A stretch of 64,000 bases of DNA from Pinibacter soli (lineage in GTDB: Bacteria > Bacteroidota > Bacteroidia > Chitinophagales > Chitinophagaceae), in contig NZ_JASBRG010000007.1 of assembly GCF_029961145.1 (NCBI RefSeq), positions 1,406,155-1,470,154 on the forward strand, written 5' to 3'. Shown piece after piece: positions 16,738-26,084 of the stretch (position 1 is the stretch's first letter; each line of letters starts with the position of its first letter). The position numbers were made by a program, and so were the translations under genes. The notes beneath the pieces are model-generated. The model had not been told where the DNA came from. It did not search any database and saw only the letters and a list, made by a program, of their open reading frames with translations.

Positions 16738-17580
16738 TTACCGGGTAATTGGTCTTGCTTTTACCAGTACATTATGCTTGATCCGCAAGACCAATTCACG
16801 AGCACCACCCTCTTCGCTGACTGAGATCACTAACCTCTTTGTTGATGGGATAGTGAAAGGAATAAATGCAACTACAATAGATGTATCCTCTAATCCTTTT
16901 AGTGCAGACAACTCGCTTGAGCAAACAGGCACTACTTCATGTTCTTGTACGGCCATTCTTTTTGAACGGTGCTTGTCTTTTATGAAGAAGCGAAAATCAG
17001 CAGGCTTATAATCAATGAACGATTTATTTTTTAGTCCAAAAGAAAACCACATGGACTGTTCGCCCAGGTAAATACCTCTAAGATTTATACTGACTTTTTG
17101 GTTGGTATGTTTTCTCCTTAAAAAAGAATGTTGTTTTGCGATTTCGCTTTTTTCTTTTTCCAGTAAAAAAATATCCCTCCCCCCATTTAGCAGTATCGGT
17201 TGTTCGTCTTTTTCTTGTTCCTGGCCAATGCTAACATTCAACATCTGTGGTGCATCAGAATAGTTCACTAAAAAGGAATAAAATTTCCCATCTGCCGTTA
17301 CGATGGTTAGGTTGGTCTCAGGAAACTGCTTCTTTGCCGCCTTTAATTGCAAAATGTTTTCTGCACCTTTGGCTCTTTGTATAATTATAGTTTGACTACC
17401 CCTATCAACACTAACAACTTTAGCGGGAAAAATGATATTGCTGGTTTTACAATACCCTATTTCCAGCGCATATTGCTTAATGCCCCTAAGTTCTATACTG
17501 GCATCTTTTGATTGACCATGTGCTTTAACAAAAAACAGCACACTCATTGCCAGCATCACAATTCTTTCACACTTTTTCAT
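16738..17580 (-). CDS. traN: Conjugative transposon protein TraN
   Basis: A 280-residue secreted protein with signal peptide (ends near FVKAHGQ). The body is all-beta in appearance and matches the Bacteroidetes TraN family (DUF4138): the early motif TSNIIFPAKVVSVDRGSQTIIIQRAKGAENILQLKAA and later strands with LRGIYLGEQSMWFSFGLKNKSFIDYKPADFRFF. In Bacteroidetes type IV secretion TraN is thought to play the VirB9-like role in the outer part of the channel. It is the last of the classical tra genes here, 26 bases after traM on the same strand. Confidence 0.85.
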   Translation of the reverse strand: MKKCERIVMLAMSVLFFVKAHGQSKDASIELRGIKQYALEIGYCKTSNIIFPAKVVSVDRGSQTIIIQRAKGAENILQLKAAKKQFPETNLTIVTADGKFYSFLVNYSDAPQMLNVSIGQEQEKDEQPILLNGGRDIFLLEKEKSEIAKQHSFLRRKHTNQKVSINLRGIYLGEQSMWFSFGLKNKSFIDYKPADFRFFIKDKHRSKRMAVQEHEVVPVCSSELSALKGLEDTSIVVAFIPFTIPSTKRLVISVSEEGGARELVLRIKHNVLVKARPITR

Positions 17581-17606
17581 ATCCTTGTTTTTACTTGTTA
17601 TAAATT

Positions 17607-18980
17607 CTATTCCGGTTTCGCTTTGGTATCGCGCAACAAAACCCGATAACCCGCCGAGACTGTAACACGCACCAGTTTTGCTTTTTTACTTATCAATGTT
17701 TTTGCTGCCTGTATTCCGGCAGTTGCTGCCTGCGCTCCGACTGAATTATCCAGCGCCGACAACGACATACCCTGCATGGCCTGATCCGATGATTGTTTGG
17801 CAACATCTCTTGTGATCGCTCCCGGCGTATAGATACCTTCCAAGCCATCCAGATCATAAACAGATAAAGCCACCGGAAGAATATTATTAAGACATTTGAT
17901 CGACGATATATTTATAACCAGACGTTCATTATTAATGGAAGATGTCCCATATACAAACGTACCCTTAGGAACAAGAACATCATTGACATAGATGTCATTT
18001 TCTAATCGCAGTTTTATAACGGCCCCGCTGACAAGTGTTTGCGCTTCCGGAACCACCGCCTCAATCATGTTTGATTTTTCAACACGTTCTTCTTCATTTC
18101 CCAACGAATAAAACTTATTGGTTTCTATGGTTTCATTAGGCTCTCGCGAAGTAGTGACTGTATCTATTATTGTGCTGACATCTTCGGGTTGCAAAACAGA
18201 AGCCACTAATGCATCTGAAGGTTTTATCGCACTCAATGTGGCATGTTGTTGCAAGGGCTGCTCCCTTTCTGCAAACTTCTCTTTTATCCTTTCGGGATGT
18301 TGTATGTCCAGTATCTTTTCCAGCATCATATTGATCTGTTCCATTTCAGGATTGGTTGCGCTGCCGGTATTTTGCAGCTGCTGCATCATGGCTTCCAACT
18401 TGTCAATCTCAGGTTGACTGGTTTGTAGCGCATGCATGGCCTCCGATTTTTCGTTATATCGCGATGACACATTTTTATCTGGCTCACTTACCAGTGCTTT
18501 ATTCAACGCTTCCAATTTTTCATAGACTTTAACTTCATTTGGGTCTTTCGATGAAGCGTAATAGGACGACAAATTGTTCCCGGGTATTTTTGAAGTTGTG
18601 TTCAATACAGTTTTGCTTTTTGTTGAAACAGGCAACAAGTTGGAATCAACCACTTCCTGATCTTCTAATGGTGATAATTGGTAGTAAGGATCATTCCTGG
18701 CAAGCGAGGCTTTGCGTGCCGCTTCCTTATCCGCTGCTTCGTAAAAATTCAGTTTGCTCCATGAACTATCTCTGGCAGTATTGGCACCCGGCAGCGTCAT
18801 GTTTAAAGCGTTGCTTTTTATTGCTGAAGTATCCTTTGATGGCCTGCTACCGATCACGCCTAATGACCACAGCAAAAAACTTATAAGTGGCAATACAAAG
18901 GCTGGCAGGAACAGCAAGAACTTTCGCTGCCTCAAATACTTTTGCGTATATCCTTTTTTAGTACTGTTATCCTGTAGCAT
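17607..18980 (-). CDS. traM: Conjugative transposon protein TraM
   Basis: A 457-residue protein with one membrane helix near the N-terminus (FLLFLPAFVLPLISFLLWSLGVIG, about residues 22-46), a long polar middle rich in Gln, Glu and Asn, and a compact C-terminal domain (VSGAVIKLRLENDIYVNDVLVPKGTFVYGTSSI...) that matches TraM of Bacteroidetes elements, the functional match to VirB10. It would span from the inner membrane into the periplasm in the transfer channel. Spacing to its neighbours is 6 bases upstream and 26 bases downstream, so it is in the middle of the operon. Confidence 0.87.
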   Translation of the reverse strand: MLQDNSTKKGYTQKYLRQRKFLLFLPAFVLPLISFLLWSLGVIGSRPSKDTSAIKSNALNMTLPGANTARDSSWSKLNFYEAADKEAARKASLARNDPYYQLSPLEDQEVVDSNLLPVSTKSKTVLNTTSKIPGNNLSSYYASSKDPNEVKVYEKLEALNKALVSEPDKNVSSRYNEKSEAMHALQTSQPEIDKLEAMMQQLQNTGSATNPEMEQINMMLEKILDIQHPERIKEKFAEREQPLQQHATLSAIKPSDALVASVLQPEDVSTIIDTVTTSREPNETIETNKFYSLGNEEERVEKSNMIEAVVPEAQTLVSGAVIKLRLENDIYVNDVLVPKGTFVYGTSSINNERLVINISSIKCLNNILPVALSVYDLDGLEGIYTPGAITRDVAKQSSDQAMQGMSLSALDNSVGAQAATAGIQAAKTLISKKAKLVRVTVSAGYRVLLRDTKAKPE

Positions 18981-18986
18981 GTGTTT

Positions 18987-19442
18987 TTATTTTAGTTGTT
19001 CGTTGTATAATTCTATCAGTCCATTTAGGCTGTCTAAAAGACGAGGTTCTTTTTTTATCAACTCTTCAAAACTGTTTTTTTCATTCTGTTTTAGGCTATC
19101 CACATGACATTTTAGTTGTTGCAAATAGTGCAATGTCTTCTGCGTATTATTAACACGTGTTTCAATTGGAACTATTGGAGGAGGTTTAATGAGCTCCTGC
19201 ACAGAGATTGTATTAGGAGTGTTTACAAAAGCAACACGGATCAACCAACCACCTATTATAAAAGCGCCAATGCAAAAAAAGATCAGCACTGTTTGCCATG
19301 TTCGCTTGCTCCATAACCTTGTTCTTTGTTCAAGCCACGACGCCAGTCGCCTTTGTCTCGCTTGTATTACCAGCGCCGTCTTGTTCCAAAATGGGCATAA
19401 CGGAGATGCTGGCTTTTTATGTCGTTTGAAAAGCTGGAACAT
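18987..19442 (-). CDS. TraL-position membrane protein of the tra operon
   Basis: A 151-residue protein with an Arg/Lys/Trp-rich N-terminus (about residues 1-48), one membrane helix (TVLIFFCIGAFIIGGWLIRVAF, about 51-72) and a C-terminal part that reads as a coiled coil (about 95-150). It lies between traK and traM with gaps of 2 and 6 bases, the place of traL in Bacteroidetes tra operons. I do not recognise the sequence itself as TraL, so the name rests on position and topology. Confidence 0.6.
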   Translation of the reverse strand: MFQLFKRHKKPASPLCPFWNKTALVIQARQRRLASWLEQRTRLWSKRTWQTVLIFFCIGAFIIGGWLIRVAFVNTPNTISVQELIKPPPIVPIETRVNNTQKTLHYLQQLKCHVDSLKQNEKNSFEELIKKEPRLLDSLNGLIELYNEQLK

Positions 19443-19444
19443 AC

Positions 19445-20062
19445 TTATCGATTGACTGTTTTTTCATCTTTATTTTCAATCGTGTGCCATTTTTCAATCA
19501 GGAAGCCGTGACTGTTATTATCACTTCTTTCCACATTGCGCAAATACCCTTCGGTGATGAGTAATCTATACACAAAAGACGTCGCCCGTATGATTTGCTG
19601 TGTAGCATAGCACCGGAAATAATACGGATAGCTATCTACGTTGACGTTAATGCTGTCAATACTGATTTGTTGACTGATATTGCCTGCAATAATATTGGAG
19701 TAATAACCGGATTCTTTCAGGTTTTCATATTGACGTTTGGCGGAAGCATCGGAGAGATACAATGCCTTGGTGATGTTTCTCTGGATAACTTTATCATCTG
19801 GATCGAGTGTAAAAAAATAATGATGGAACATATACACATGATCTCTTGCTTCTACCGGCACATTGTCTTTCCTATCCGCTGCGAGTGCTTCCAACGCCTT
19901 GCTTCCCGCCAGCACATATACTTTGTTTTTGGCAGCCGTTGCCAGTTCATAACTCTTGTAGATCACAAACCCACACAGCGATAATGATCCTGTTATGATG
20001 ATGAACGTGAACATCCGTACATACCGGAAAGCGGTATCTATTTGTTTCATTTTTGAAAACAT
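19445..20062 (-). CDS. traK: Conjugative transposon protein TraK
   Basis: A 205-residue protein with an N-terminal membrane helix (about residues 17-38) and a soluble domain with the typical TraK sequence ARDHVYMFHHYFFTLDPDDKVIQRNITKALYLSD followed by YYSNIIAGNISQQISIDSI. TraK is the VirB8/TrbF-like subunit of Bacteroidetes conjugation systems, anchored in the inner membrane with a periplasmic scaffold domain. Start at 20062; the in-frame Met at residue 5 is an alternative. It follows traJ by 19 bases. Confidence 0.88.
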   Translation of the reverse strand: MFSKMKQIDTAFRYVRMFTFIIITGSLSLCGFVIYKSYELATAAKNKVYVLAGSKALEALAADRKDNVPVEARDHVYMFHHYFFTLDPDDKVIQRNITKALYLSDASAKRQYENLKESGYYSNIIAGNISQQISIDSINVNVDSYPYYFRCYATQQIIRATSFVYRLLITEGYLRNVERSDNNSHGFLIEKWHTIENKDEKTVNR

Positions 20063-20081
20063 CCTTGTAAGTTTTTATTGC

Positions 20082-21200
20082 TTAGAGTCCCATCATTTCG
20101 CGGCCCTTTTCGGCGGTTTGACTGGCAACGGAACCTGCGGCCGATCCGGCAATACTAGCAGCGGAGCTTGCTGTATTCATCGTAAGGCCGGTTGTTTTTG
20201 AAGTGAGTGCATCACCTCCCCCGACCCAAAGTATTTGACTGGCAATGGAAGGAACGGTAAAATATCCGACAATGCCGATGATGAGGAAAACTAAATAACC
20301 CATATCCGTCCGGCTAAAGAAAGTATCTCCATTTTGATTGATTTGACTAAGATCAATCTTTAGCATGTTCTCCTGTATCTTTCCGATCACCGCACCGAAT
20401 ATATTGGCAATGGGCAACCACAAAAACACGTTGATATACCTCGCAAACCAATGTCGGATCGTATGATGAAAACCGTCGAATACTGACAATCCAAACGCGA
20501 GTGGACCAAGAATAGCAAGAATAATGAGATTAAACGTTCGGATCGTATTGATACAAAGAGACGCGGCAGCAAACAACACCTGCAAGACTTCGCTCATCCA
20601 CTCTTTAATAGAATTCCTGAAATTGTAAGACGCTTTTGCCATCGCAAATTTTATATCATTGCCAATGCCATCGACAAAATTTTCATCACCAGGATCTTGT
20701 TTTGGGTGAGTGTATTTGTACCACTTGTCCCGGTCGCCGCTTCCTGTCAGCCCCACATACATCTGCCAGGCATCCGTTTGCTTAATAGCGTTTTCTTTTT
20801 GTTTTAGAAGCGCAGCTATGGCATCATCTGTATGACTAACCATCGCGGCTGTGCCACTGACCGTAGGTTGCATGACACCATTAATGAGTTGGATTAAAGA
20901 AGGAAAGATGATAATCGCAAATCCCACCACAAAGGGTCTGAACAAGGGATAAAAATCGATGGGCTCTGCCCTGGCAAGATGTCCCCAGATTCGATAAGCG
21001 ATGTACCACAGGGCGGCAAATCCAGCGATGCCTCTTCCCACACCGATTAGCTGCGAACAGAGCGGTATCAGTTCTTTGTACAATTGATCCAGCACGGAAC
21101 GCAAGCCCGTTATCTCATCACCTAATCCATTTTGCGCAAACAGCGATGAGGGCAACAGTACGCAAGCCATCCAGGCGATTATCTTTCTACACCGTTTCAT
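20082..21200 (-). CDS. traJ: Conjugative transposon protein TraJ
   Basis: A 372-residue polytopic membrane protein with signal-like N-terminus (ends near SSLFAQ), at least five further hydrophobic segments (for example GFAALWYIAYRIWGHL, FVVGFAIIIFPSLIQLI, LIILAILGPLAFGLSVF, LVFLIIGIVGYFTVPSIASQILWVGG) and an Ala/Ser/Gly-rich tail. The DAWQMYVGLTGSGD and FDGFHHTIRHWFARYINVFLWLPI segments are hallmarks of TraJ, the VirB6-like inner-membrane pore subunit. It sits between the TraI-like genes and traK. Confidence 0.88.
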   Translation of the reverse strand: MKRCRKIIAWMACVLLPSSLFAQNGLGDEITGLRSVLDQLYKELIPLCSQLIGVGRGIAGFAALWYIAYRIWGHLARAEPIDFYPLFRPFVVGFAIIIFPSLIQLINGVMQPTVSGTAAMVSHTDDAIAALLKQKENAIKQTDAWQMYVGLTGSGDRDKWYKYTHPKQDPGDENFVDGIGNDIKFAMAKASYNFRNSIKEWMSEVLQVLFAAASLCINTIRTFNLIILAILGPLAFGLSVFDGFHHTIRHWFARYINVFLWLPIANIFGAVIGKIQENMLKIDLSQINQNGDTFFSRTDMGYLVFLIIGIVGYFTVPSIASQILWVGGGDALTSKTTGLTMNTASSAASIAGSAAGSVASQTAEKGREMMGL

Positions 21201-21231
21201 ACTACACTTTTTAAATATTAGCCTATTCTTT

Positions 21232-21864
21232 TCAAGGTTTGTAATAACCTTCCATACCCTGAACTTCTCGTTTTTCTTTTATTCGTTGTCCCATAAGTAA
21301 AGAGGTACTTCCATTGAATGAACGCAGAAACACAAGCTTATCCTGCATGTCTTCAAAAATCCTATCAATGGAATTCAATCGTTCATCATCACTCATGCGC
21401 AATTTTTCCGCCGTAACAACTGTTAACAGATCATCCAGGTTTTGTAAGGAAAGAGAAAACAGGTTATCATATACGTTGCTGATATAGCTAAGTTCATCCG
21501 CATTGAACCAGCCGCCATCTTTAAATCTCGTGAATGCCGCTTTGTACTCTTTCACTAATTGCAATTGACACTCGACAATATCAGCTACCCGCTTGTATTT
21601 TTTTACCGTCGGGCTCACTTCAAGCAATCCGTCCAAAAATGCCTTGTGCAGATTAAAATTTCCTTCCGACAGGTCTTTGATGGTTCTGTAACCTCCGGAG
21701 AGTATTTCATAACCCTTCTTTAAGTCCGATAATATCTGTTTGAATTGCGCCAGCTTTTCAATATTGAGTGCCAGTTGCGCGAGTTCAGTAGCTTGCGCTC
21801 TTGCCTTCATCAAACCTAGGTTTAACAAAAACGTACAGCATAAAAGAATGATCTTCCTTTTCAT
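21232..21864 (-). CDS. TraI-like secreted protein, third of three tandem paralogues
   Basis: A 210-residue, mostly helical protein with signal peptide (ends LMKARA). The core ATELAQLALNIEKLAQFKQILSDLKKGYEILSGGYRTIKDLSEGNFNLHKAFLDGLLEVSP matches the TraI-type family found in Bacteroidetes tra operons, sometimes labelled TerB family. It shares a plan with the next two genes upstream: helix pair, GY..I/V..GW.T, E(L/I).Y.S.VY, and a C-terminal KRMTDDERL-type motif (here LRMSDDERLNSIDRI). Probably a periplasmic component of the channel. Confidence 0.75.
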   Translation of the reverse strand: MKRKIILLCCTFLLNLGLMKARAQATELAQLALNIEKLAQFKQILSDLKKGYEILSGGYRTIKDLSEGNFNLHKAFLDGLLEVSPTVKKYKRVADIVECQLQLVKEYKAAFTRFKDGGWFNADELSYISNVYDNLFSLSLQNLDDLLTVVTAEKLRMSDDERLNSIDRIFEDMQDKLVFLRSFNGSTSLLMGQRIKEKREVQGMEGYYKP

Positions 21865-21890
21865 ATATCACATTTTCAGTTCGTATAATA

Positions 21891-22505
21891 TCATTTCAAA
21901 TCTGCCGCTTTGCGGTAATCGTTCACTTCTCTTTGTTCATTTGTTTTCTGCAAGGCCAATATTTGCACATCTGAAATAAACGCATTGACAAATGAGTAGA
22001 CATCCGTCGCTACCTCATACACCGCTTCTATTCTTTTTATCCGCTCATCATCGGTCATTTTTAATTCCGATGCTGTTATCATCGTTTGCAGCACATCAAA
22101 TTTTATCGCACATTCGCTTTGAACATTGGAGGCCACCTTACTTACATAGTCCTTTTCATCCGGACTAAACAATTCATTGGTGTTTGTCGCATTCGACAGG
22201 TTTTGCATTAGCTTTTTTGCCGAGTTGAGTAAGACAAGTGAAGCGGCAACTTTTGCATAGTTCTTTACTCTCGGATTGATCGCTTCCAGGCTTTTGAAAA
22301 AATCGCTATCCAGGGTAAAATGCGCTTGCTTTATATCGCCGATGGTCTTCCATCCTTTCTTCACGATCTGGTAACCCTTTTGCAAAAGTTCAATATATGC
22401 TTTGTTTGCTGCGATCTGTTGCAAATAAACTTTGATCTGCTGGTTCTGGGCGTTTGTCGTCGTCGCAAAGATCAATATCAGTATGATCGCCGTTACTTTT
22501 TTCAT
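21891..22505 (-). CDS. TraI-like secreted protein, second of three tandem paralogues
   Basis: A 204-residue helical protein with signal peptide (ends TTTNAQ). It shares with its two neighbours the pattern LLQKGYQIVKKGWKTIGDIKQAHFTLDSDFFKSL, a Lys-Asp-Tyr-Val segment and the KMTDDERIKRIEAVY motif. It is clearly paralogous to the downstream 210-residue protein, though more diverged in the middle. Gaps of 23 and 26 bases place it in the operon. Function is inferred from the family only. Confidence 0.7.
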   Translation of the reverse strand: MKKVTAIILILIFATTTNAQNQQIKVYLQQIAANKAYIELLQKGYQIVKKGWKTIGDIKQAHFTLDSDFFKSLEAINPRVKNYAKVAASLVLLNSAKKLMQNLSNATNTNELFSPDEKDYVSKVASNVQSECAIKFDVLQTMITASELKMTDDERIKRIEAVYEVATDVYSFVNAFISDVQILALQKTNEQREVNDYRKAADLK

Positions 22506-22528
22506 ATACCGTTCAATTCTGTTTTTTA

Positions 22529-23203
22529 CTAATTGGAGAGACCATAAAACAGTCGCATCGTTTTTAATTCATTTTCATCTTTGCTCCGCTGCAAACTAAA
22601 CCGGATGCATTGCTGGTTAAAATCCCGGAGATCATTTAGGTTGTCATCTATCTGTTTCGCCACACTCCCGATTATTTCCAACCGCTTGCCATCTGTCATT
22701 TCCGTATTGAACGCATTGATGACTAAAAACAACTGATCAAGGTTGTTCAGACTTTCATCCATGATGCCCGTGTAGACTTTTGCCATGTAGCTGATCTCAT
22801 CTGCTGTAAAGTGCCTGTCCTGTTTGAACCGGTTAAACGCGATCTTATATTCATCTACCAGTTGCTTTTGATGTTCCATTATTTCCCGGATCTTCTTATA
22901 AGTACTAATGGCATCTTTTACCTGCTTCAGTTCGTCAAAATATTGCTGATATTGTTCTTTATGTTTTTTTGTCCAGTCGGTGATTTCGTCGAGCTTTACT
23001 TTGGATAAAATATTCTCCAGGTTCTTTTGCGCCGATTGCAACCAAATGGTTTTGTTCTGCAATCTTTGCACGGCAAGGTCAGCAGCCTTGATAGCTGCAA
23101 TGATGGCCTGTCTTACAATCTCCCAAATAAACGCATGGCTCTGTTGTGTAGGCATAACGATGAGCGTGCAACTAAGCACAATGGTGATGAATACTTTTTT
23201 CAT
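22529..23203 (-). CDS. TraI-like secreted protein, first of three tandem paralogues
   Basis: A 224-residue helical protein with signal peptide (ends QQSHA). The core IWEIVRQAIIAAIKAADLAVQRLQNKTIWLQSAQKNLENILSKVKLDEI and YKIAFNRFKQDRHFTADEISYMAKVYTGIMDESLNNLDQLFLVINAFNTEMTDGKRL match the Bacteroidetes TraI family best of the three. The last 100 residues align by eye with the other two genes (Phe-x-Ala-Asp-Glu-(I/L)-Ser-Tyr). It is 10 bases from the lipoprotein gene upstream. Confidence 0.78.
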   Translation of the reverse strand: MKKVFITIVLSCTLIVMPTQQSHAFIWEIVRQAIIAAIKAADLAVQRLQNKTIWLQSAQKNLENILSKVKLDEITDWTKKHKEQYQQYFDELKQVKDAISTYKKIREIMEHQKQLVDEYKIAFNRFKQDRHFTADEISYMAKVYTGIMDESLNNLDQLFLVINAFNTEMTDGKRLEIIGSVAKQIDDNLNDLRDFNQQCIRFSLQRSKDENELKTMRLFYGLSN

Positions 23204-23212
23204 ACGTTGTCT

Positions 23213-23602
23213 TTACTTGTCTTTGACCTTATTGTATTCCGTTCTTCCCTGTAAGAGTTTATTTTGCCTTGGTAAAAAGGTGAGAATATCCCCCGTGTTT
23301 TGAATTATTAACTGATGTGTCCTTCGATCATAAACGCCCGTTCTCTTTTCCACTTTATGTTCCGGTGGAAATACTTTTCCGTCCAGTTGTTGCTGATAAC
23401 CCGTCATGTTATCAATAAAATAGACCCCGCCGGACAGGTCTTGTTCTGAGATTACCAAAGTATCTGCACCATTTGTAAACTCATCGTGAAGTTGCCTTAC
23501 ATACATGCCGGGAATAAACTCGCGAATTTTATCAGAAGTTGAATTGGTGCAGCTTCCGAAAATTGAGGTTAATGCAATGGTCAATAAAACGATCGATTTC
23601 AT
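23213..23602 (-). CDS. Small lipoprotein within the tra operon
   Basis: A 129-residue protein with a lipoprotein signal (lipobox-like IFGSC, Cys at about residue 18). The rest is predicted beta-rich (MYVRQLHDEFTNGADTLVISEQD, VYFIDNMTGYQQQLDGK, VYDRRTHQLIIQNTGDILTFLP). It lies between the VirB4-type ATPase gene and the first TraI-like gene with gaps of 34 and 9 bases. Similar lipoproteins are seen at this place in other Bacteroidetes elements, to my memory. A role in surface exclusion or channel assembly is possible but not shown. Confidence 0.65.
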   Translation of the reverse strand: MKSIVLLTIALTSIFGSCTNSTSDKIREFIPGMYVRQLHDEFTNGADTLVISEQDLSGGVYFIDNMTGYQQQLDGKVFPPEHKVEKRTGVYDRRTHQLIIQNTGDILTFLPRQNKLLQGRTEYNKVKDK

Positions 23603-23636
23603 AGAAAGTCTATTTGTAGGTTAATGAATAAAATGT

Positions 23637-26084
23637 TTATGTTCTGCCTGCTTTCATTTCTTCTACCAGTTTAGCAATTCCTTTCTCCATGCTACCGTAT
23701 CTTTCCGCATACTCCAGGACTTTCACCCTTTCTCTTCCGTCAGTAGTGAAGGCAAAATATTCTTCCGGGCAGAGTTCATTCTTATAGACTTTTGACACTT
23801 GTCCACCGAGATCAATGAATATCTCCCGGTTGTCTTTGTTTACGGACAAAAGAATTGTCTTTGCCTTTTCTGACAAACCCAGCACGTCCTGCAACTTGTC
23901 AAACTTGTTGATGAACTTGCGCATGTCCATGAGTATTTTTATATCGGCATTGTTGATGATGGCATCTTTGATAATGGGTGAACTTACCAGGTCATCCAAC
24001 TCTTGGGTGATCACGCAAGGCACGCCGTTGAATTTCCGAATCGTTTTAAACGCATATTTTAAAAACTCCGCCATCCCTGATTTGGCAATGGCTTTCCAGG
24101 CTTCGTCAATCACCAGTACTTTTCTTTTACCTGGCAGCTTACGCATTTTGGAGATGAACATTTCCATGATGATAAGCGTTACCACCGGAAATAATATCGG
24201 ATGATCTTTTATCGCATCGAGTTCAAATACGACAAAGGGTTGATGCAACAATTCCAAGTTTTCTTTGGCGTTAAGCAGGTAATCAAATTCACCACCTTTG
24301 TAATAAGGCCTGAGTACATATAGAAAATTACTGACATCAAAATCGCTGTCCTTTACATTGTGCCCCTTTAACACACCTACATATTCTGCATGCAGGTATT
24401 CATAAAACGTATTGAAGCAAGGGAAAACAGTTTCATTATTTTGCAGGTACTCATAATAACCACTTAGTGCGTTGGATAATGCCACGTATTCACTCCGGTT
24501 GAACTTTTCGTTTTCCTGTTTCCACAAAGCCACGAGTAGCGCCTTCAAACTTTCCTTTTTTTCAGTATCTAACAAGTCTCCTTTGGCGATATAAAAAGGA
24601 TTGAAGCGAATGGGATTTGTTTCTTCATACGTGAAATAATATCCCTTTACCAACTCGCAAAGTCCTTTATAACTGCCACCAATATCCACGATCACCGAGT
24701 GCGATCCCTGGTCGTGCATTGACCGCAGTATATGGTTCACCGTCATACTTTTCCCGCCACCACTCGTACCACATACCAGCATCCCCATATTCGAAGTGAT
24801 GCCTTGCTTTCTTGGTGCGTCAAAAAGATCAACATATACCGGCTTACCGCTAAGGCGGTCACAAAACCGGATGCCTTCATTTGGATCACAACTTTCAAAG
24901 TTTGTCTCAAGCGAGAGAAAACAAGCAGCCTGTTCGGCAAAGGTTTCAAACGTATCATTCATTGGAAAATCTGCTGCATTGCCGGGTATGCCAGCCCACC
25001 AAATCTGTGCGGCCCCTACCGTTTCCTGTTTGGCAATAGCATTCATTTGCGCAAGTGCTGTTGCCACCTGGTTTCGGATGTCCTTTAATTCCTCTTTCTT
25101 TTCTGTCCAAACCATGATATTAAAATGCGCCCTCACCGGTAACCTTGACTGGCTGATGCATTCGTTTAAAAATTCATTGACAGCGTCTCTTGCAATAGCA
25201 TTCTCACGGCTATAGTTGGAAAGCGATTGCAACCTTAGTCTTTTACTTTCCAGTTTCTTGATGCTTGCTTGCGCGTCACCGATCATAATATATTGGTTAT
25301 ACAAATGATCACAAGGAAGCAGTAGCCCCAGCGAACCGGCAAACCCAATACTAAACTTTGTCCTGTCTGTGCTGTACTTTTCAAAGATTGCTTTAGCACC
25401 GCACAAAGCTGGCATGTGTTCGGTATCTGCCAGCGTAAATAATTGCAGATAGTTACTACCGATCCTGAACTCCTCTTTAAACTGTATGTCTTTTATAAAA
25501 ACACTTTCATGAGATGCAGACAGGTTGCAATACCTTTCAATCAAACCCCCTTTTTTATTATTACTTAACAGCTCGTCGTCCTTTACCCTTTGAAGTAAGA
25601 TACCCACGCTTTGCAGGATTTGTTGAAACTGGCCGCAACTATCCTCAAATGCGTCAAGCGCTAAAGGGTTAATGGTTTGATCTGGGACAATCGTTGGCCT
25701 TAATAGGTTACTAATAATAGAGCTGGCAGGTTTTCTACTGCTTGCTTTTTTTGTAAGAATGATAAAACTATCATGCGCTAAAAATGGCCGACCATTAAAG
25801 TACTTTTCGCTTCTATTAGTTAGAAAGCTATCTTCTTCTGTTTGCCCAGTTGCTGAATATAGGGTACGGATAAACCAGTCCTGTTTGTGGAGCACCGTGT
25901 CTTTGGGCAATACCTTAATGGCCTTGATCAGACTCTGGTGCAAGGTTTCATAGTTCTCATCACTCTGCGTAAATATCTCCGGTAGCGTACATTTATAAAC
26001 AATACTGATGTCGCCTTGGTTACTAATGATCGCATCATACTCTACATCCATGATTGGAAATATGTCCTTGAACCATTTTTGCAT
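23637..26084 (-). CDS. traG: Conjugation ATPase TraG (VirB4 type)
   Basis: An 815-residue protein with a VirB4 N-terminal domain, a Walker A motif CGTSGGGKS at about residues 437-445, a Walker B-type VLVIDEAWKAIA at about 650, and the downstream TQELDDLVSSPIIKDAIINNADIKILM arginine-finger region, as in TraG of Bacteroidetes elements (PF19044-like). In the Bacteroidetes naming TraG is the VirB4-like secretion ATPase, not the coupling protein. It powers pilus or channel assembly at the inner membrane. The start codon overlaps the traF stop by one base (TAATG). Confidence 0.93.
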   Translation of the reverse strand: MQKWFKDIFPIMDVEYDAIISNQGDISIVYKCTLPEIFTQSDENYETLHQSLIKAIKVLPKDTVLHKQDWFIRTLYSATGQTEEDSFLTNRSEKYFNGRPFLAHDSFIILTKKASSRKPASSIISNLLRPTIVPDQTINPLALDAFEDSCGQFQQILQSVGILLQRVKDDELLSNNKKGGLIERYCNLSASHESVFIKDIQFKEEFRIGSNYLQLFTLADTEHMPALCGAKAIFEKYSTDRTKFSIGFAGSLGLLLPCDHLYNQYIMIGDAQASIKKLESKRLRLQSLSNYSRENAIARDAVNEFLNECISQSRLPVRAHFNIMVWTEKKEELKDIRNQVATALAQMNAIAKQETVGAAQIWWAGIPGNAADFPMNDTFETFAEQAACFLSLETNFESCDPNEGIRFCDRLSGKPVYVDLFDAPRKQGITSNMGMLVCGTSGGGKSMTVNHILRSMHDQGSHSVIVDIGGSYKGLCELVKGYYFTYEETNPIRFNPFYIAKGDLLDTEKKESLKALLVALWKQENEKFNRSEYVALSNALSGYYEYLQNNETVFPCFNTFYEYLHAEYVGVLKGHNVKDSDFDVSNFLYVLRPYYKGGEFDYLLNAKENLELLHQPFVVFELDAIKDHPILFPVVTLIIMEMFISKMRKLPGKRKVLVIDEAWKAIAKSGMAEFLKYAFKTIRKFNGVPCVITQELDDLVSSPIIKDAIINNADIKILMDMRKFINKFDKLQDVLGLSEKAKTILLSVNKDNREIFIDLGGQVSKVYKNELCPEEYFAFTTDGRERVKVLEYAERYGSMEKGIAKLVEEMKAGRT

